From Biomphalaria glabrata (taxonomy: Eukaryota; Mollusca; Gastropoda; Planorbidae), in NCBI RefSeq assembly GCF_947242115.1, contig NC_074725.1, positions 23,293,898-23,357,897 on the forward strand: DNA of 64,000 nucleotides. The letters run 5' to 3'. The translations under genes and the position numbers were made by a program. Positions within the stretch are counted from its first letter, which is position 1; every line of letters begins with the position of its first letter. Below are positions 37,701 through 48,669 of this stretch, piece by piece. The notes below the pieces were generated by a model that saw nothing but the letters and a program-made list of their open reading frames with translations, was not told the DNA's origin and did not search any database.

Positions 37701-39727
37701 TTAAAACTTTGCACAATTATTCATCGTCGATGACAACACATCAATCTATCAAAAATGAATCCTTTAGTTATTAAATTAACCGGGTTAGGGTACTTGAATA
37801 GCTCAGTAACTAAAGCATCAGCCTTCCATCATCGAGTTTCGAGACCTCAAGTTCGAATTCAGACTCGAAAAAAAAAAGCTTTAGAAAAGGCAGCAAGGAA
37901 GCCTTCTTCCAGATACTCCCTTCCCATCAACTGGTCCACAAAAGTGATTGGACTAGAGCGCACAGAACTGCAGAGCATGCTATAAGCATGAAAGTTTCGC
38001 TAAACAAAACAATTAATGAAACTATTTCTAATCGCAAAATTCATTATTGTTAATTCTACATCTACAAAAAATTAATTACATAATGGATGCAAAAATTTCA
38101 TCCGATATAAGCTTTGTTACTAAAAAAAAGTATTTTTTTAAATTTTATTTCTTTTCTTGGGTCAGGTCAAGTAGTTTTTAATGTGTTAAAAATATTATTA
38201 CACTTAGAAAAAAATTCGTCTTAATACTTTGCTTATAAAAATAATTCTCAACTGACCTTTGCCATTATTCTTTTTTGAAGAGCCAATTTTGCTCTTTTTG
38301 AAGTCTCGTCCTAAATCTCGTCGATTTCTCGAAAGCATGCTTTCCCCGTCTGCTGCACCAGTGTCAAGGTCATTCTCATCATCCCCCTCATTGACAGATT
38401 CCGTGTCTTCCACTGATGTTGTCTCTGACCAGGTCGTTGGAGTTGGCTCCGTGTCTGACTCCAGGGTTTCGTCATCGTCAGAACTGCTGATTAAGTTCAT
38501 TGTTTGGTCATACAAACTTTCCGCTTCAGGTGTCTCGTCTGTTAAATTAAAAGCTTCGTACAGCTGTAATTGAATAGTTCAAAAATTAACATTTACGTTT
38601 CTTGATGTGTTTCCATTGTTCATCTCTCCTTTTCTTTCACTCTATATCTCTCTCTCTTTCGTCTTTCTCTCTTTTTTTTTGTCTCGATCACTCTCTTTCT
38701 CTCTCTCTTTTCCAACAATCTCTTTCTTTTTGCTTCTTTTTTTTTTCTTTCACAAATGAGCATACACATTTTGTGTTCTCTTTTTCTCTGTCTAACCCGC
38801 AAGCTAGCAATGTATTTGTAGCTATCAAAACTAAATTTGTGGTAATTTAATTTACCTTATAATAAGTTATAAAAAAAACAACAACAACTATAAATAAAAC
38901 AGAAAGACAGAAAGAAAAAATGTTTCATTAATCACTTATATTTAATTAATACGTTATAAAAACCAAAAAAAAAAAAAATCTTTAAAATTGAATTTATTTT
39001 GTAAACCCATATGCTGGGGTATGGAAATGTCAAATGTAATCAAGGACATGGGAAAACAGAAAAAAAAAAAAGAAAACACTCTAACTGATGTTATAGTCTG
39101 TTTAAAGTCAAAATTATTTACAATAATGTTAAAGAAAAACCGAAAAAAAAAAAAGTTTTATAGCAGCGCATTACAAAATAATAAAGCGCCACCTACACGC
39201 CCATAACTTTTCATTATTCAAGAGAGGGATGTTTGGGCACTGCTCTCAACATTACATTTGCACCCTTTGTTTAACGAAAGAAAATATACTTAACCCTTTC
39301 AAGTCTTGTTGCATTATTGCCAGAGCTTTGAACTATTGTTTTCAATTCGTTGACCTTGCCATGCAAGCTGCACACGACGACGACAAGTCCGATAACTGCA
39401 CCGAGCAAGATCGTGATCACGCAGACGATCACCTCCGAGTAGACAGGAAGTTCAAAGCACAATACGGATTTGGCGCGACATCGTCTTGACTTAGCGATAC
39501 TCCTCATGAGTGAACTATCCTTCAGGTCATCTTCTTCACAAAAATTTCGTTTTTTTTCCAATTCGTCGAAACTGTAATTCCACTGTTCACCTTTACATTT
39601 TACATATGATTCTTTATTCATACTGTTAGTTTTGTGTTCCATATCGTCTGCTGGACTGTAGCAGACGTCAACGTACTTTGCGATAATTTCTCTTCTACTC
39701 TCCGAACCGTCCTGCGCGAGGAACTTT
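31742..39727 (-). CDS. TNF superfamily ligand-like protein A (type II membrane, furin site, TNF domain)
   Basis: Exons: 39727-39295, 38563-38257, 37272-37265 (8 nt), 34510-34438, 34287-34213, 34011-33851, 32692-32548, 31881-31742. From the ATG at 39642 they give 418 residues. The frame stays open upstream to an AG at 39728, so an extra 5' exon is likely. Residues (from that ATG): cytoplasmic 1-69, membrane helix about 70-93 (VIVCVITILLGAVIGLVVVV), heptad-like segment, very acidic stalk about 117-190, RNRR furin-type site at 195-198, basic linker, then the TNF homology domain. Domain landmarks are ETAHFEM, GIFGVRESGIYLIHLN, SVNNQTVLSC, YRICVIDGVLEI and FKAVLLHTM at the C-terminus. Family knowledge: such ligands are trimeric, may be shed by furin-like proteases, and bind TNF receptors. 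It is the tandem paralogue of gene B. It has one extra stalk exon compared with B. Confidence 0.88.
31925..32105 (-). repeat. LINE family X 3'-end fragment
   Basis: TTAGCGGCACC...AGTTTTGTGTGGTCTGTCC is the minus-strand terminus of family X. It lies in the last intron of TNF-like gene A. Confidence 0.7.
32855..33200 (+). repeat. SINE family B copy with internal insertion
   Basis: Head TTTGGCCTCCGAACCGAG...CGATGAAGACTGGG and tail GGTTGGTCGTTATGCTGGCC...AGATCACAAGGTC match family B. About 110 bp between roughly 32946 and 33050 is absent from the other copies. In an intron of TNF-like gene A. Confidence 0.7.
33388..33700. repeat. 45-bp minisatellite, about 7 units
   Basis: Unit start GGTAAATAACACTGTGTGTG, repeated at 33406, 33451, 33496, 33541, 33586, 33631 and about 33675. 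It lies in the intron just past the donor of the gene A exon 34011-33851. The open frames on both strands come from the 45-bp period and are not genes. Confidence 0.9.
34725..35170. repeat. Two tandem copies of repeat family D
   Basis: CATTCTCTGATCAAGCCGA (34794 onward) and GCATTCTCCGATCAAGTTGA (about 35010) begin two copies of the same core, each followed by AATTATTNNTTGNNAT and a CAATTAG-rich tail. In a gene A intron. Confidence 0.65.
35816..36130 (-). repeat. LINE family X 3' end, truncated
   Basis: TTTTTAGCGGCCCCCTAAAG begins the minus-strand terminus. It continues through AGTTTTGTGTGGCCTGTC and AACGGCTACTTTTTTTC. Confidence 0.75.
36970..37105 (+). repeat. tRNA-derived SINE related to family B
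   Basis: GATGCTGTGGCTGAGGAGTA (A-box region), CGTGTTCGAATCC (B box), CTGGTGAAGAC, then a tail TTTCCACACAAACTGTCTTT that is also found at the 5' boundary of the LINE copies at 27465 and 47183. Confidence 0.75.
37265..37272 (-). other. 8-nt microexon of TNF-like gene A
   Basis: The minus strand reads a long pyrimidine tract ending CTTTTCAG, then GTAACAAT, then GTAAGTAATCC. The 8 nt complete a split codon and add two more (Gly-Asn-Asn), carrying phase 1 of the stalk exon to phase 0 of the first TNF-domain exon. Without it the next exon reaches a stop within a few codons. Gene B has an 8-nt exon at the same place, which is the main support. A longer exon sharing this donor and starting near 37430 is also open but would encode poly-Phe, so I prefer the microexon. 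Confidence 0.75.
37785..37990 (+). repeat. tRNA-like SINE, separate family
   Basis: TAGCTCAGTAACTAAAGCAT and CAAGTTCGAATTCAGAC give A- and B-box-like motifs. The body AGGAAGCCTTCTTCCAGATA ends in GCATGCTATAAGC. In a gene A intron; no second copy was seen here. Confidence 0.55.
38600..38800. repeat. Pyrimidine-rich (CT)n tract
   Basis: CT/TTTC-rich sequence upstream of the acceptor at 38564 on the other strand. It yields false Lys/Arg- or Ser/Phe-rich ORFs on the two strands. Confidence 0.85.
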
Positions 39728-40483
39728 CTGAAATTAAATGAAGCTTTTAGGTTCTAATAAATGCTTATATCGAGTTAGACAAGTCAATACATTCTCTTTA
39801 ATGAAACCAATTTCCCCAAATCATAACAAAAAAACCTTCACCCTCAGGTTTCACTAAGCTGGGAATTCTTAATTTGGCGAAGATTAAATTCATATATTGT
39901 TTAAAATATCTCTCTGTTGACCTAGATAATAGAACGAGAAGATATGGGAAAATATACTTGTATGTATTTTTAGCGCATGAGTAACATTGGGAAAACCCTT
40001 GACTTATTACTAGTAGGATATAAATTATAATTAAATAGTAGAAGTATTTTTTCTCTCCATTTATATATTTAAAAATCACCTATTAGATATTTATGATACA
40101 AAAAAAAAATAGCTAGTAATAAAGTGCCAGGGGAAAACGCCAGTTTGTTGGTCTAAATTCTTTTTCCAGGAATCTTGCGTTTTTTTTTTTTTTTGTTTTT
40201 TTTTTCAAAGTTGAGATAAAAGTAAGGAATACAATTACAAGGAAGACTACTTTGTACCATGTGTCAACTTAATGGTATTTAGGAGACATTTGAAATGACT
40301 TCCAAATCTATATTTAACTATATTGTCCCCGTAAATTTTTTTCTTTCCCCTTGTATAAACTTAAGTTGGACCTTGTGTATGACAGTAAATCTTGTTAGTG
40401 ACGTACGTAGGATCAGAAAAAGAGGCGGGAAGAGCTGTCACAGAGACAAAGACAGGAAGAAAGAGACACGTGGATGTTACGGA

Positions 40484-40684
40484 TCTGTGGCGTAGCTAGG
40501 GAGGAGGGGGGGGAGAATTAGAACCCCCCCCCCCGGGTCCCCACTTGAGGGGGTTCCCCCAAATGAATGTTAGAAATTGTTTTTTTTACATAAATTATTA
40601 TGTATTATGCAAAATGCAGGGGCCCCCAAAGAGATCAAGCCCCACGGGCCCTCAAATGATGGCGAATTCCTAGTTACGACACTG
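40484..40684. mobile_element. MITE-like element, short copy
   Basis: Starts TGTGGCGTAGCTAGGGAGG, contains CCCCCAAATGAATGTTAG and ATGCAGGGGCCCCCAAAG, and ends TAGTTACGACACTG. Internally deleted relative to 30588-31046. Confidence 0.75.
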
Positions 40685-40888
40685 ACATGGATAGATAATC
40701 ATTTAACATACATTAATAAATAAACTGCAAGTAAATTAACAAAAAAAATTTAGATCTTTGACATTGTATGATGGTGACTATTGACATGCATGCTTTTTAT
40801 AGTTCATCTTAAGCAGGTTAAACAAAATTTGTTTCTTTCTATTCCCGAGCGTTGTGTGATCAACACTCTCCCGGACAACGCTTCTCAC

Positions 40889-40929
40889 AGGGGCGTGTCC
40901 GTATGGAAAACGATTGTTAGGAAAGACAT
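40889..40929 (-). CDS. Candidate 5' coding exon of TNF-like gene A
   Basis: A minus-strand ATG at 40929 begins MSFLTIVFHTDTP and meets a donor (CT then GTGAGA) at 40888. It leaves two bases, exactly what the open frame beginning at 39727 needs. The surrounding 40850-41110 is unusually GC-balanced for this window and holds a CCAAT box on the minus strand, as a promoter or first exon might. The evidence is only phase, donor and composition. The true 5' exon may lie elsewhere, or translation may begin at 39642. Confidence 0.3.
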
Positions 40930-41309
40930 AAGCCAATAGTAGAGTGAAACTAGACGCCCCTTGGGATGCCGAATGGAAATGAGCTCATTGCACTGGCGAG
41001 AATGTAAGAAAGTCTCAACAGTCTGACACAATTCATACACAATTCCTCAGGGGATCTATTTAATTCTGGACAGCCGAAGGTGGTATAGAGAGGTCGTGAC
41101 CTGACCTAAGCCTAAATGTGATACCGACGTTCTTGCTTGGAAGTACAGGTGAGACTACTACTGTTTTCCACCAGAAAATGCCCACGCCACCTGATATATA
41201 TATGGGATTGGAGTAGCTACTTTTATTGCCCTCTCATCTCGTTTTCAGGTGCGAATCTCACTTGTTATAGTTAATTCTATTTATTAAAATATTTTTTTTT
41301 TAAATTCCT

Positions 41310-41470
41310 TTTTTTTTTGTCTTTTTAAAAAATAATCAGGTTTTTTTTTTTTTTTTTTTTTGTCTTTTTAAAAAATAATCAGGTCTTTTTTTTTTTTTTG
41401 TCTTTTTAAAAAATAATCAGGTCTTTTTTTTTGTCTTTTTAAAAAAATAATCAGGTCTTTTTTTTTTTGC
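41310..41470. repeat. T-rich tandem repeat
   Basis: Four units of TCTTTTTAAAAAATAATCAG separated by poly-T of changing length. Confidence 0.85.
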
Positions 41471-41479
41471 ATATAAAAA

Positions 41480-43190
41480 GACGTTCATTACATAATATTG
41501 AATGTTTTCGTAAACATCGACAAGACATAACTCCTGGCGCTAAAACTCCCATCGCCAAAATGACCAAGGCGCCAAAGGCGTCGCCAAAGCGTCAACGACA
41601 ATCCACCTTTACTTTCAGTAATAAAAGACCCTAGATGACTAACATTAAAAATTAACATTCTGTCGTCATCGAGAAGTAGGCCTACATAGAAGTCTATTTA
41701 TAAAGCGCTGGTTATGAGTGTGTATGTGTTTTTCGTGTGTGAATATCGTTTGTATGTGCATCTATATTGTGCATCTATGTTGTTATTGTACAGTAGTTAC
41801 GCTGAGGTTGTCAATTGTAATCAAACCGAATTTCCATTTGATTGGATCAATAAAAGTTATCTTATCTTATCTTACTTTCCTTTACTTTATGTACCAAAGA
41901 CCCCTCAGTTCAGAAGCCAAGCACTTGACAACGAAGCCACCACGCAGCAGTTATTAAAATGTAAATTATTGACTTGCAGTTTTTCAAATCCCCCAAACAC
42001 AAATATAGTTATAAAACTTTTACAACATCCCAGTCTAAATGCTTACACTTTAAAAAAAAAAAAAAAAACTACAGTGAAAAAGGATTAGGGAAAAAAAAGC
42101 AGGAAACTTAAATTAAGATTGACTATTAACCTAGATCTAAGTCTCTTAGCGTCTAATGCGAGTGACAAGTTTAACTTAATATTTCTGGTATTTACAAGGG
42201 AATTTTTCATTGAAAGTTGGCCTTTCTTTAAAATAGCAAAGTTTATCACAAGTGTACAGATGAGTGAGATTTTAGAAAATGGGCATCACGATCGCTGGGA
42301 AAATTCAGTTGACCGGAACTCCTTGGGACCAAACACATCTGCAAAATAATTCTGATCAGGAACAAATGAGTTAATATGCTCTTATTGGTTAAAGAACAGA
42401 GTGGTAGAAAAAGAAACGAAAGTGAGAATATAGAATGAGAAAGACAAGAGAACAAGATAACATAAAGAAAAGAGGGTAAATGAAAGAGAGATTTGAGGGA
42501 ACAAAAAGAGAAAGAAAAGAGAGAGGAAAACAAAGAGTAAATAAAAAGTATTTTTAAAAAGTTTATCTGTCTGTCTGTCTCTTGAGAAGAAATAATGAAA
42601 TATGGTTGAACGGGTTCTTGTGAATATAAGTATTCTAACCACAAACAAAGTAAATTTATATGTAAAATCTTGTATGTAAACTAAGGGAACTAAATATGGC
42701 TACATTAAAACGTTGTTTCGTTATGAGAATCACTCCATTCACAACAGTAGACGACTTTATTGCCAAAAATTAAGAATCGTGACTTTGGCCAAAGTGGGAA
42801 GCGAGGTCCGAAATTTATTTAGCGATTATTTTCTTTTTCAGTTATCTCGCTCTAATCGTCTTCCTCTTCCTTTTCTGTTCGATGACTATCTTTAGAGTTT
42901 GAACTCATGAAATCCTTATATTAACAAGGAAAAATTAAAGACAGGCACAATGTTTGAGTCTTCCTCCAATGAAAGGCTGAGCATGTGCTTAAACAGTGCT
43001 GGGTGGCATGCTCAGGGTTCAAAGAAATATTTTGTTCCAATATTTTGGTCGAACACAGAAAAGTCGAGTTTAAAGTCTTTCAAATACCTTGGTACCGGTA
43101 CATCTATATTTTTATATAGATTTTTCATGTATCGCCCCTACCGCACCCTCTCGAACCAGTGCTATAATATTATACGCCTACAGCGGTAGG
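41480..43190. other. No gene recognised
   Basis: Short ORFs at 41714-42088 and 42246-42648 are compositional (the second is an A/G-rich strand) and lack family features. Confidence 0.6.
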
Positions 43191-43197
43191 TTTAGTT

Positions 43198-44575
43198 GTC
43201 TACTAGAAGTTTGGTTGACCCCTTTACATTGTTTTTGTCGATCTGACTAAAGCTTTTGACATGGTCAGCAGAAGTGGCCTTTTCAAACTCCTGAGGAAAA
43301 TAGGTTGCCCTCCCAAACTACTGAAGTTAATTGAGTGTTTTCACGAGGAAACTAAATGTACTGTCAAATTCAATGGAGCCCAATCAGCACCTTTTGAGGT
43401 TTGCAGTGGTGTCAAGCAGGGATGTGTGCTCGCACCTACTCTGTTTGGCATATTCTTCTCCTGTCTACTGCATTATGCGTGCAGCGACATAAACGAAGGT
43501 GTGTTTCTCCATACAAGATCCTCTGGAAAACTATTTAATGTATCAAGGCTGCGGGCAAAAACCAAGGTTAGGAAGCTACTCGTCAGGGAACTCCTGTATG
43601 CCGATGATGCAGCTATTGTGGCTGATTCTGATATTCAGCTACAGTCCATGGTTTACAAACTATCTGCTGCTTGCCAGAAGTTCGGCTTAAACATCAGTCA
43701 AAGCAAGACTAAGATACTTGTCCAAAACACAAACACTGCACCTCAAGTAAGCATTAATGGCCAACCACTAGAAATTGTTGATCACTTTTGTTACCTTGGC
43801 TCCATCATATCCAACAACACTCTACTGGATAAAGACATAAACAACAGGATAGCCAAGGCAATGGCCACCATGTCACGGTTGCAGAAAAGAGTCTGGGACA
43901 ACATATTGCTGACTAGCAGGACTAAAGCCCTAGTCTACCGGACCTGTGTGTTGAGCACCTTGCTGTACGGAAGTGAAACATGGTCAACCTACTCATGGCA
44001 GGAAAAAAAGCTGAATGTCTTCCACCTCCGATGCCTAAGGCGGATCTTTAAAATAAGGTGGCAAGATAAGATAACAAATGAGGAAGTGCTACATAGAGCA
44101 GGATGCCAGGACATCCGCTCTGTTATCAGCAGCAGACGCCTTGGCTGGCTTGGCCACGTTCGTAGAATGCCAGTAGGTCGACTTCCACAGGACATCCTGT
44201 ATGGCGATCTAATTGAAGGCAGGAGAGCCGCTGGTCGCCCACTTTTACGTTATACGGATGTATGCAAACGCGACATGAAGCTCTTCAAAATCGACACTGG
44301 CAACTGGGAAGAGGTGGCACTGGACAGATCCACATGGAGAGAGAGCATAAAGGAAGGGTCACAGATTGCAGATGTCATACACAACAGAAGCAGAAAGAAG
44401 GGTGAAAATGCAATGGCGCCTGGTGATTTTATATGCCCAACCTGTGATCGCAGCTGTGTATCAAGGATTGGCCTCTTTAGTCACACAAGAAGTTGCAAAG
44501 GGAAAAGATCGTCTCGCGAGACGTAAAATGCCACAGACAGAGAAGTTTGGTGCTATAAGTCAACGATAGTCAACA
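43198..44575 (+). mobile_element. LINE (non-LTR retrotransposon), 5'-truncated, RT and zinc finger
   Basis: The open frame from about 43201 to 44526 (421 codons from the first Met) encodes the end of a reverse transcriptase: VDLTKAFDMV, GVKQGCVLAPTLFGIFF and the catalytic YADDA (about residue 116 of the Met-initiated ORF). Then come a thumb-like region (HFCYLGSIISNN), LGWLGHVRRMP and a C-terminal C2H2 finger CPTCDRS...HTRSC. A stop just before 43201 and the lack of an endonuclease show it is 5'-truncated. Within the remaining part the frame is whole, so the insertion is fairly young. Related copies: 2278, 6260 and 58565. Confidence 0.9.
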
Positions 44576-45059
44576 CCATCATTGTATACTGCACCCATCA
44601 CTGCAGACGGTACCAATCATTGTAGACTGTGCCCATCACTGGGCGTGATGACAGACGTGTAGCTACCATGATTAAAATTGTTCGGAAATGACATCACGTT
44701 GGGTTTCATTTCGTTTGGGCCAACATGAGCCCTTGGGGGTAACACCAACATGGAAAAAAAATTGTAAAAGCTGATTAGCATCATTTCACAATATTGTTTC
44801 GTAATCTCTAAAAACAGAATACCCAAAGAAATAGCAATGAGAGAGTCATTTTTAAATTTTCCTATTTGGGAGAACCAGAAGTCTGCTGAATTAGCTGAAC
44901 AAATACTCAAGTAATAAACAATCATCATTTATCTCTAAATAAATTGCGAGGCCATGCCATGATGCTGATTCCCATATGAGTGGACATTACAATAACCTTC
45001 AGGCATCGCTTCAGCATAGACTACTCGTTTTTTTTTTGTCCAACACTAATTTTGTCGTA

Positions 45060-45135
45060 TTTGGAAGTGGGAAGGGGGGCCCACCAACATCTTCTTGAAC
45101 CCTGGCCAACGAGTACCTTGCTACGCCACTGGAAC
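45060..45135 (-). repeat. MITE-end fragment
   Basis: GAACCCTGGCCAACG...TTGCTACGCCACTGG matches the end of the CAGTGGCGTAGC family. Confidence 0.5.
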
Positions 45136-45911
45136 CACTACAGGTAGGACAGGATACCTTGGCTAATTTAAAAAAAAAAAAAAGAGATACTAAAAACAAG
45201 TGTCTTTCTGCGAGCTAAAACGCCAACATTTGTCTCAAAATATTATTTTTAACAAAATAACATTTTAACACCGTTACTGGTATTATTGGTTTCATAATAA
45301 ACTTATGACGATGAAAGTCCTGAGCAAATAGAGAATTTTAAAATCTTACCCCAATGTGCACAAAAATAGATCTTCATTCGTTTTTTTTCTGGTCTGTACT
45401 ACAGTCCCTTTTGTTTGTTGTCGCTTTGCACGAACTTGCTCTATTTTAGAACGGGTCAACGTGGGGACTACACAAAACGAAACTGAAACTGAGATATCCA
45501 AGTGTAGACTTCATAAAGACAAATCGATTTAATTCCCTTTTGTAAACAGCCTACCATGTTAAAAATTATATGTAGGTCATATAAGAACAAAATTGTATAT
45601 TTGGCCGTGAAGCTAATTCCAGGAAATTCTAACTACCGAAAGACGTCACAAGAAGTCAACAGAAGTTTCCAAAACTTTGTTGTCACAGGGCTGCTCGCAA
45701 GCGAAGGTGAAAGCGAGGCTGTTTTAAAAATAGACTTAAAACTTTTTTTGTAGACTTACAATTGGATGAAGTTAAATATCAACATTTAGGAAATCCACAG
45801 CTAAGTGTTATACTAAGGCCTATCATTTCGCTATTGAATTTTCTAGGTTAAAGATTCAAGAGACACCAGATAGCACACTAAAATAAGGTCACCATGTGGA
45901 AGGCAGTTTTG

Positions 45912-47010
45912 CAGTGCCGGATTTAATAAGAAGAGGCCCCTATTTTCTTGAAGCTTCAATAAAAATTCAATTTATGCAAATAACAATATTAATAAATTTA
46001 AAATGCTGTCATATGTTTTGAAGAAATAAATCGAATATTTGTTTATTTAATATCATTTTTCTATTTTCTCTTTTAAAAGTTGAGTCCCAGTCTTGCAATG
46101 TTATAAATCAGGTCATGGGTCAATGTTTATTTACGAATGTTTAGAGTAGAGAACAGAATTTAGCCCTTCGTGGCATTGTGGATCAATTGTTTAATTATGC
46201 CTAGGGAAAAAAATACTAGGGAAAACAAATGAGGTAAATGATCTGACTTTGAAAAATTCGTAATATTATTATCATTTTAGACTGCACAGACGATGCTGGT
46301 CAAGAGCAAACGAATATGTTTAGACCAGTAAAAATCAATTAATATTTTGTAGGATTCCTAACTGTCGAGGTCGAGGATAGCACATAAGGCTGCTTACAAA
46401 GCTTGAAGATATGCAGAGCTAATGATAGGATAATGGAGCGACTATGAAAGACTGCCGTCGTGGTGTACACAATTGTCTACTTGAATTCAATCCGAAATCA
46501 TTTTATGTGCTACTTACGGATGTCACTATCTCAATCTCATTCTTGAATACATGGTGAAATCTTCAATTGCTGCAACGGCACTCTTTGGAGTTTTGCATCA
46601 AATTGTATCTTTTGTTTGGCCATTCAACCAAGCGATGACAGATTTTGAAAACTTTTACAACTGAATTAGTGTAGGACTGGCAGGCTTCTGCTACTGGAAC
46701 TAGCCAAAAAAGGGATCCCCCCCCCCCCGAAAAGAGATTTTTAAAAGTCCAAATTTCGATTTACTTGGGGAGCTATATTTCAGCGAAATCAACGTCTTTT
46801 CGTCGATACTAGCTCGCAAACATTATTTGGTTAAAGTGATAATGTCGTTTTTAATCAATTGTATTAAACTTTAACAAATTACTACATTTTTTATTTCAAT
46901 ACATTTTGTTAAAGCCTTGAGGGAAAAAATGGTTTATTTTATTTTGAAAATAAATAGGGCCTCCAATCCTTTGTTGCTCCAGGGCTTCCATACCTCCTAT
47001 TCCGGCCCTG
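45912..47010. mobile_element. Possible non-autonomous hAT-like element
   Basis: The ends CAGTGCCGGATTTAA and ATTCCGGCCCTG are imperfect inverted repeats of a type common in hAT elements. The roughly 1.1 kb inside has no recognisable transposase. No clear 8-bp target duplication was seen. Confidence 0.5.
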
Positions 47011-47164
47011 TAAAATCTGACAGTCTATTACCAATACATTCTGGGAAAGCAGGATGGATAATGGGAAAGCTGTTCATCTTCAAACGGAACTAGTGTACAA
47101 TGCATTGGTGGAAGTGGCTGAAAATTAAATGCCAACGATCGAAAAACAGTGACCCAAGCACTGG

Positions 47165-48010
47165 ATTGGAAAAAAAAACTAAAACGAAAAAGGTTACAAA
47201 GACAGTTTGTGTGGATACACAAACTCAAAATCGGCCCCCGAAGTGGTCCACCCAGGCAGGAAAAAAGGCAGGTTTCAATATTTTCAGAAAGAATATCATT
47301 ATGAAATTCTATCAAAGGCAAGTGACAGAGAAGAATAGAGAAAGAAGGTTGACAGATCCTGTGTGGTGCCCCAAAGGTCCAGCAGACCAAGGGATAGGTG
47401 AAAGTGAATGTGAAGTTAGATGTGAACCTGGCCTAACTGATGTCTTATAATGAGTATCTAATTGATCTAATTGTTTCGCAAAATAGTCAATCTCTTATTC
47501 AAAGCCTCAAGAAAAAAAAACATTTTCCGTAAAAAAAAATAGTTTTGTGTTTCATTAATAGGCCTATATGTGCAATCTGCAGTTCACGCGATAATATGAA
47601 AAAGTAATTGTTGATTGATATTATTTGCATAGTAAATAAAGTTAACATTTTTTTTAGTAAATGTAGTATTTAGTATGACAGAACTTACATAACTTAGCAA
47701 TAAAAAATTATTTTTTTCTATCAAAAATCTAAACAGCCTCAATTATTTGTTACTATTAATAGTGAATAGTTGTAAAAATGGCGTATTTTTATGAAAAAAG
47801 CTGCTTGCATAATTGATTTAAAAAAAAATATTTTTTCGCTTTCAGAAAAGAAAAAAAGTAGCCGTTGTACCAGAACTTTGAATGATCTAAAATATCATGA
47901 AGTCCGATTTTCATTTTCTCTTCTAGTTTCTGAGATTCAAACAAGACGGTCAGGCCACACAAAACTAGTGGCATCTTTTCCCCTTTCGTGGGCCGCTAAA
48001 AATCAATTTT
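47165..48010 (+). mobile_element. 5'-truncated LINE, family X, long 3' end
   Basis: Sense copy of the element at 26593-27465: coding tail TEKNRERRLTDPVWCPKGPA, 3' region, then the end GGGCCGCTAAAAATC. Similar length and 5' cut point to the other copy (both begin near GGTTACAAAGACAGTTT). Confidence 0.75.
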
Positions 48011-48439
48011 TGGTTATTTTAGCCTTCTGGTGCAATATAGATTTCATTGGTTTCAATATCTTCAGCCGATTGGTGCAATCGAAAAATATGCAGTTTGACA
48101 TTGCACTGGAATATATTAAAAATGCGATTGAGTTCATGTACAGGCAAAATATTTATAAAAAAAAAAACTGTAAAAAACAAAACAAAACAAAGCTTATCAA
48201 AAGGGAAGAATGCACTAACACTATATTTACCAATAATGTACATGCTATTTCGCTCAATCGATCACAAAAAATTATTAATTTCCAATAATTCACTTATTGA
48301 GTATTTTTGTTCATTGTTTCATGTTTTGTTAGTTACAATAAATAATTGTTTAAAGTAGGCCTACATGTATCAACTTGTTCAACTTGTTCGGAGAATGCGT
48401 GGGGGAGAGATAGCGTTAGCGATTATTTAAGGGGACTAA

Positions 48440-48660
48440 ACCCAATAAATCTGTGATTACTGAAATAATAGTTTCCCTTGTTGCAAATAAACAAAATAAT
48501 GAATTACCAGTAATTAATTGTCTTATTGGTTACTTTTTTTTTTTTATTCATGTCAATGAATAATTGTGCAAAGTTTAAACTTGATCCGAGAATGGGTGTA
48601 GGAGAAATAACGTGTCCACACTTTTTACCAGACAGAGTGAGTTGATATTCATTTATAATA
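48440..48660. repeat. Dispersed repeat family D copy
   Basis: GAATTACCAGTAATTAATTG, AACTTGATCCGAGAATGGGT and TTTACCAGACAGAGTGAGTT match the other copies. Confidence 0.7.
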
Positions 48661-48669
48661 GCTCACCTT

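Noticed and set aside
38602-38850. Lys/Arg-rich and Ser/Phe-rich ORFs
   Set aside because: Pyrimidine-rich simple sequence upstream of a splice acceptor.
42246-42648. 132-codon minus-strand ORF
   Set aside because: Leu/Phe/Ser-rich translation of a purine-rich strand; no motif, partner exon or codon signal.
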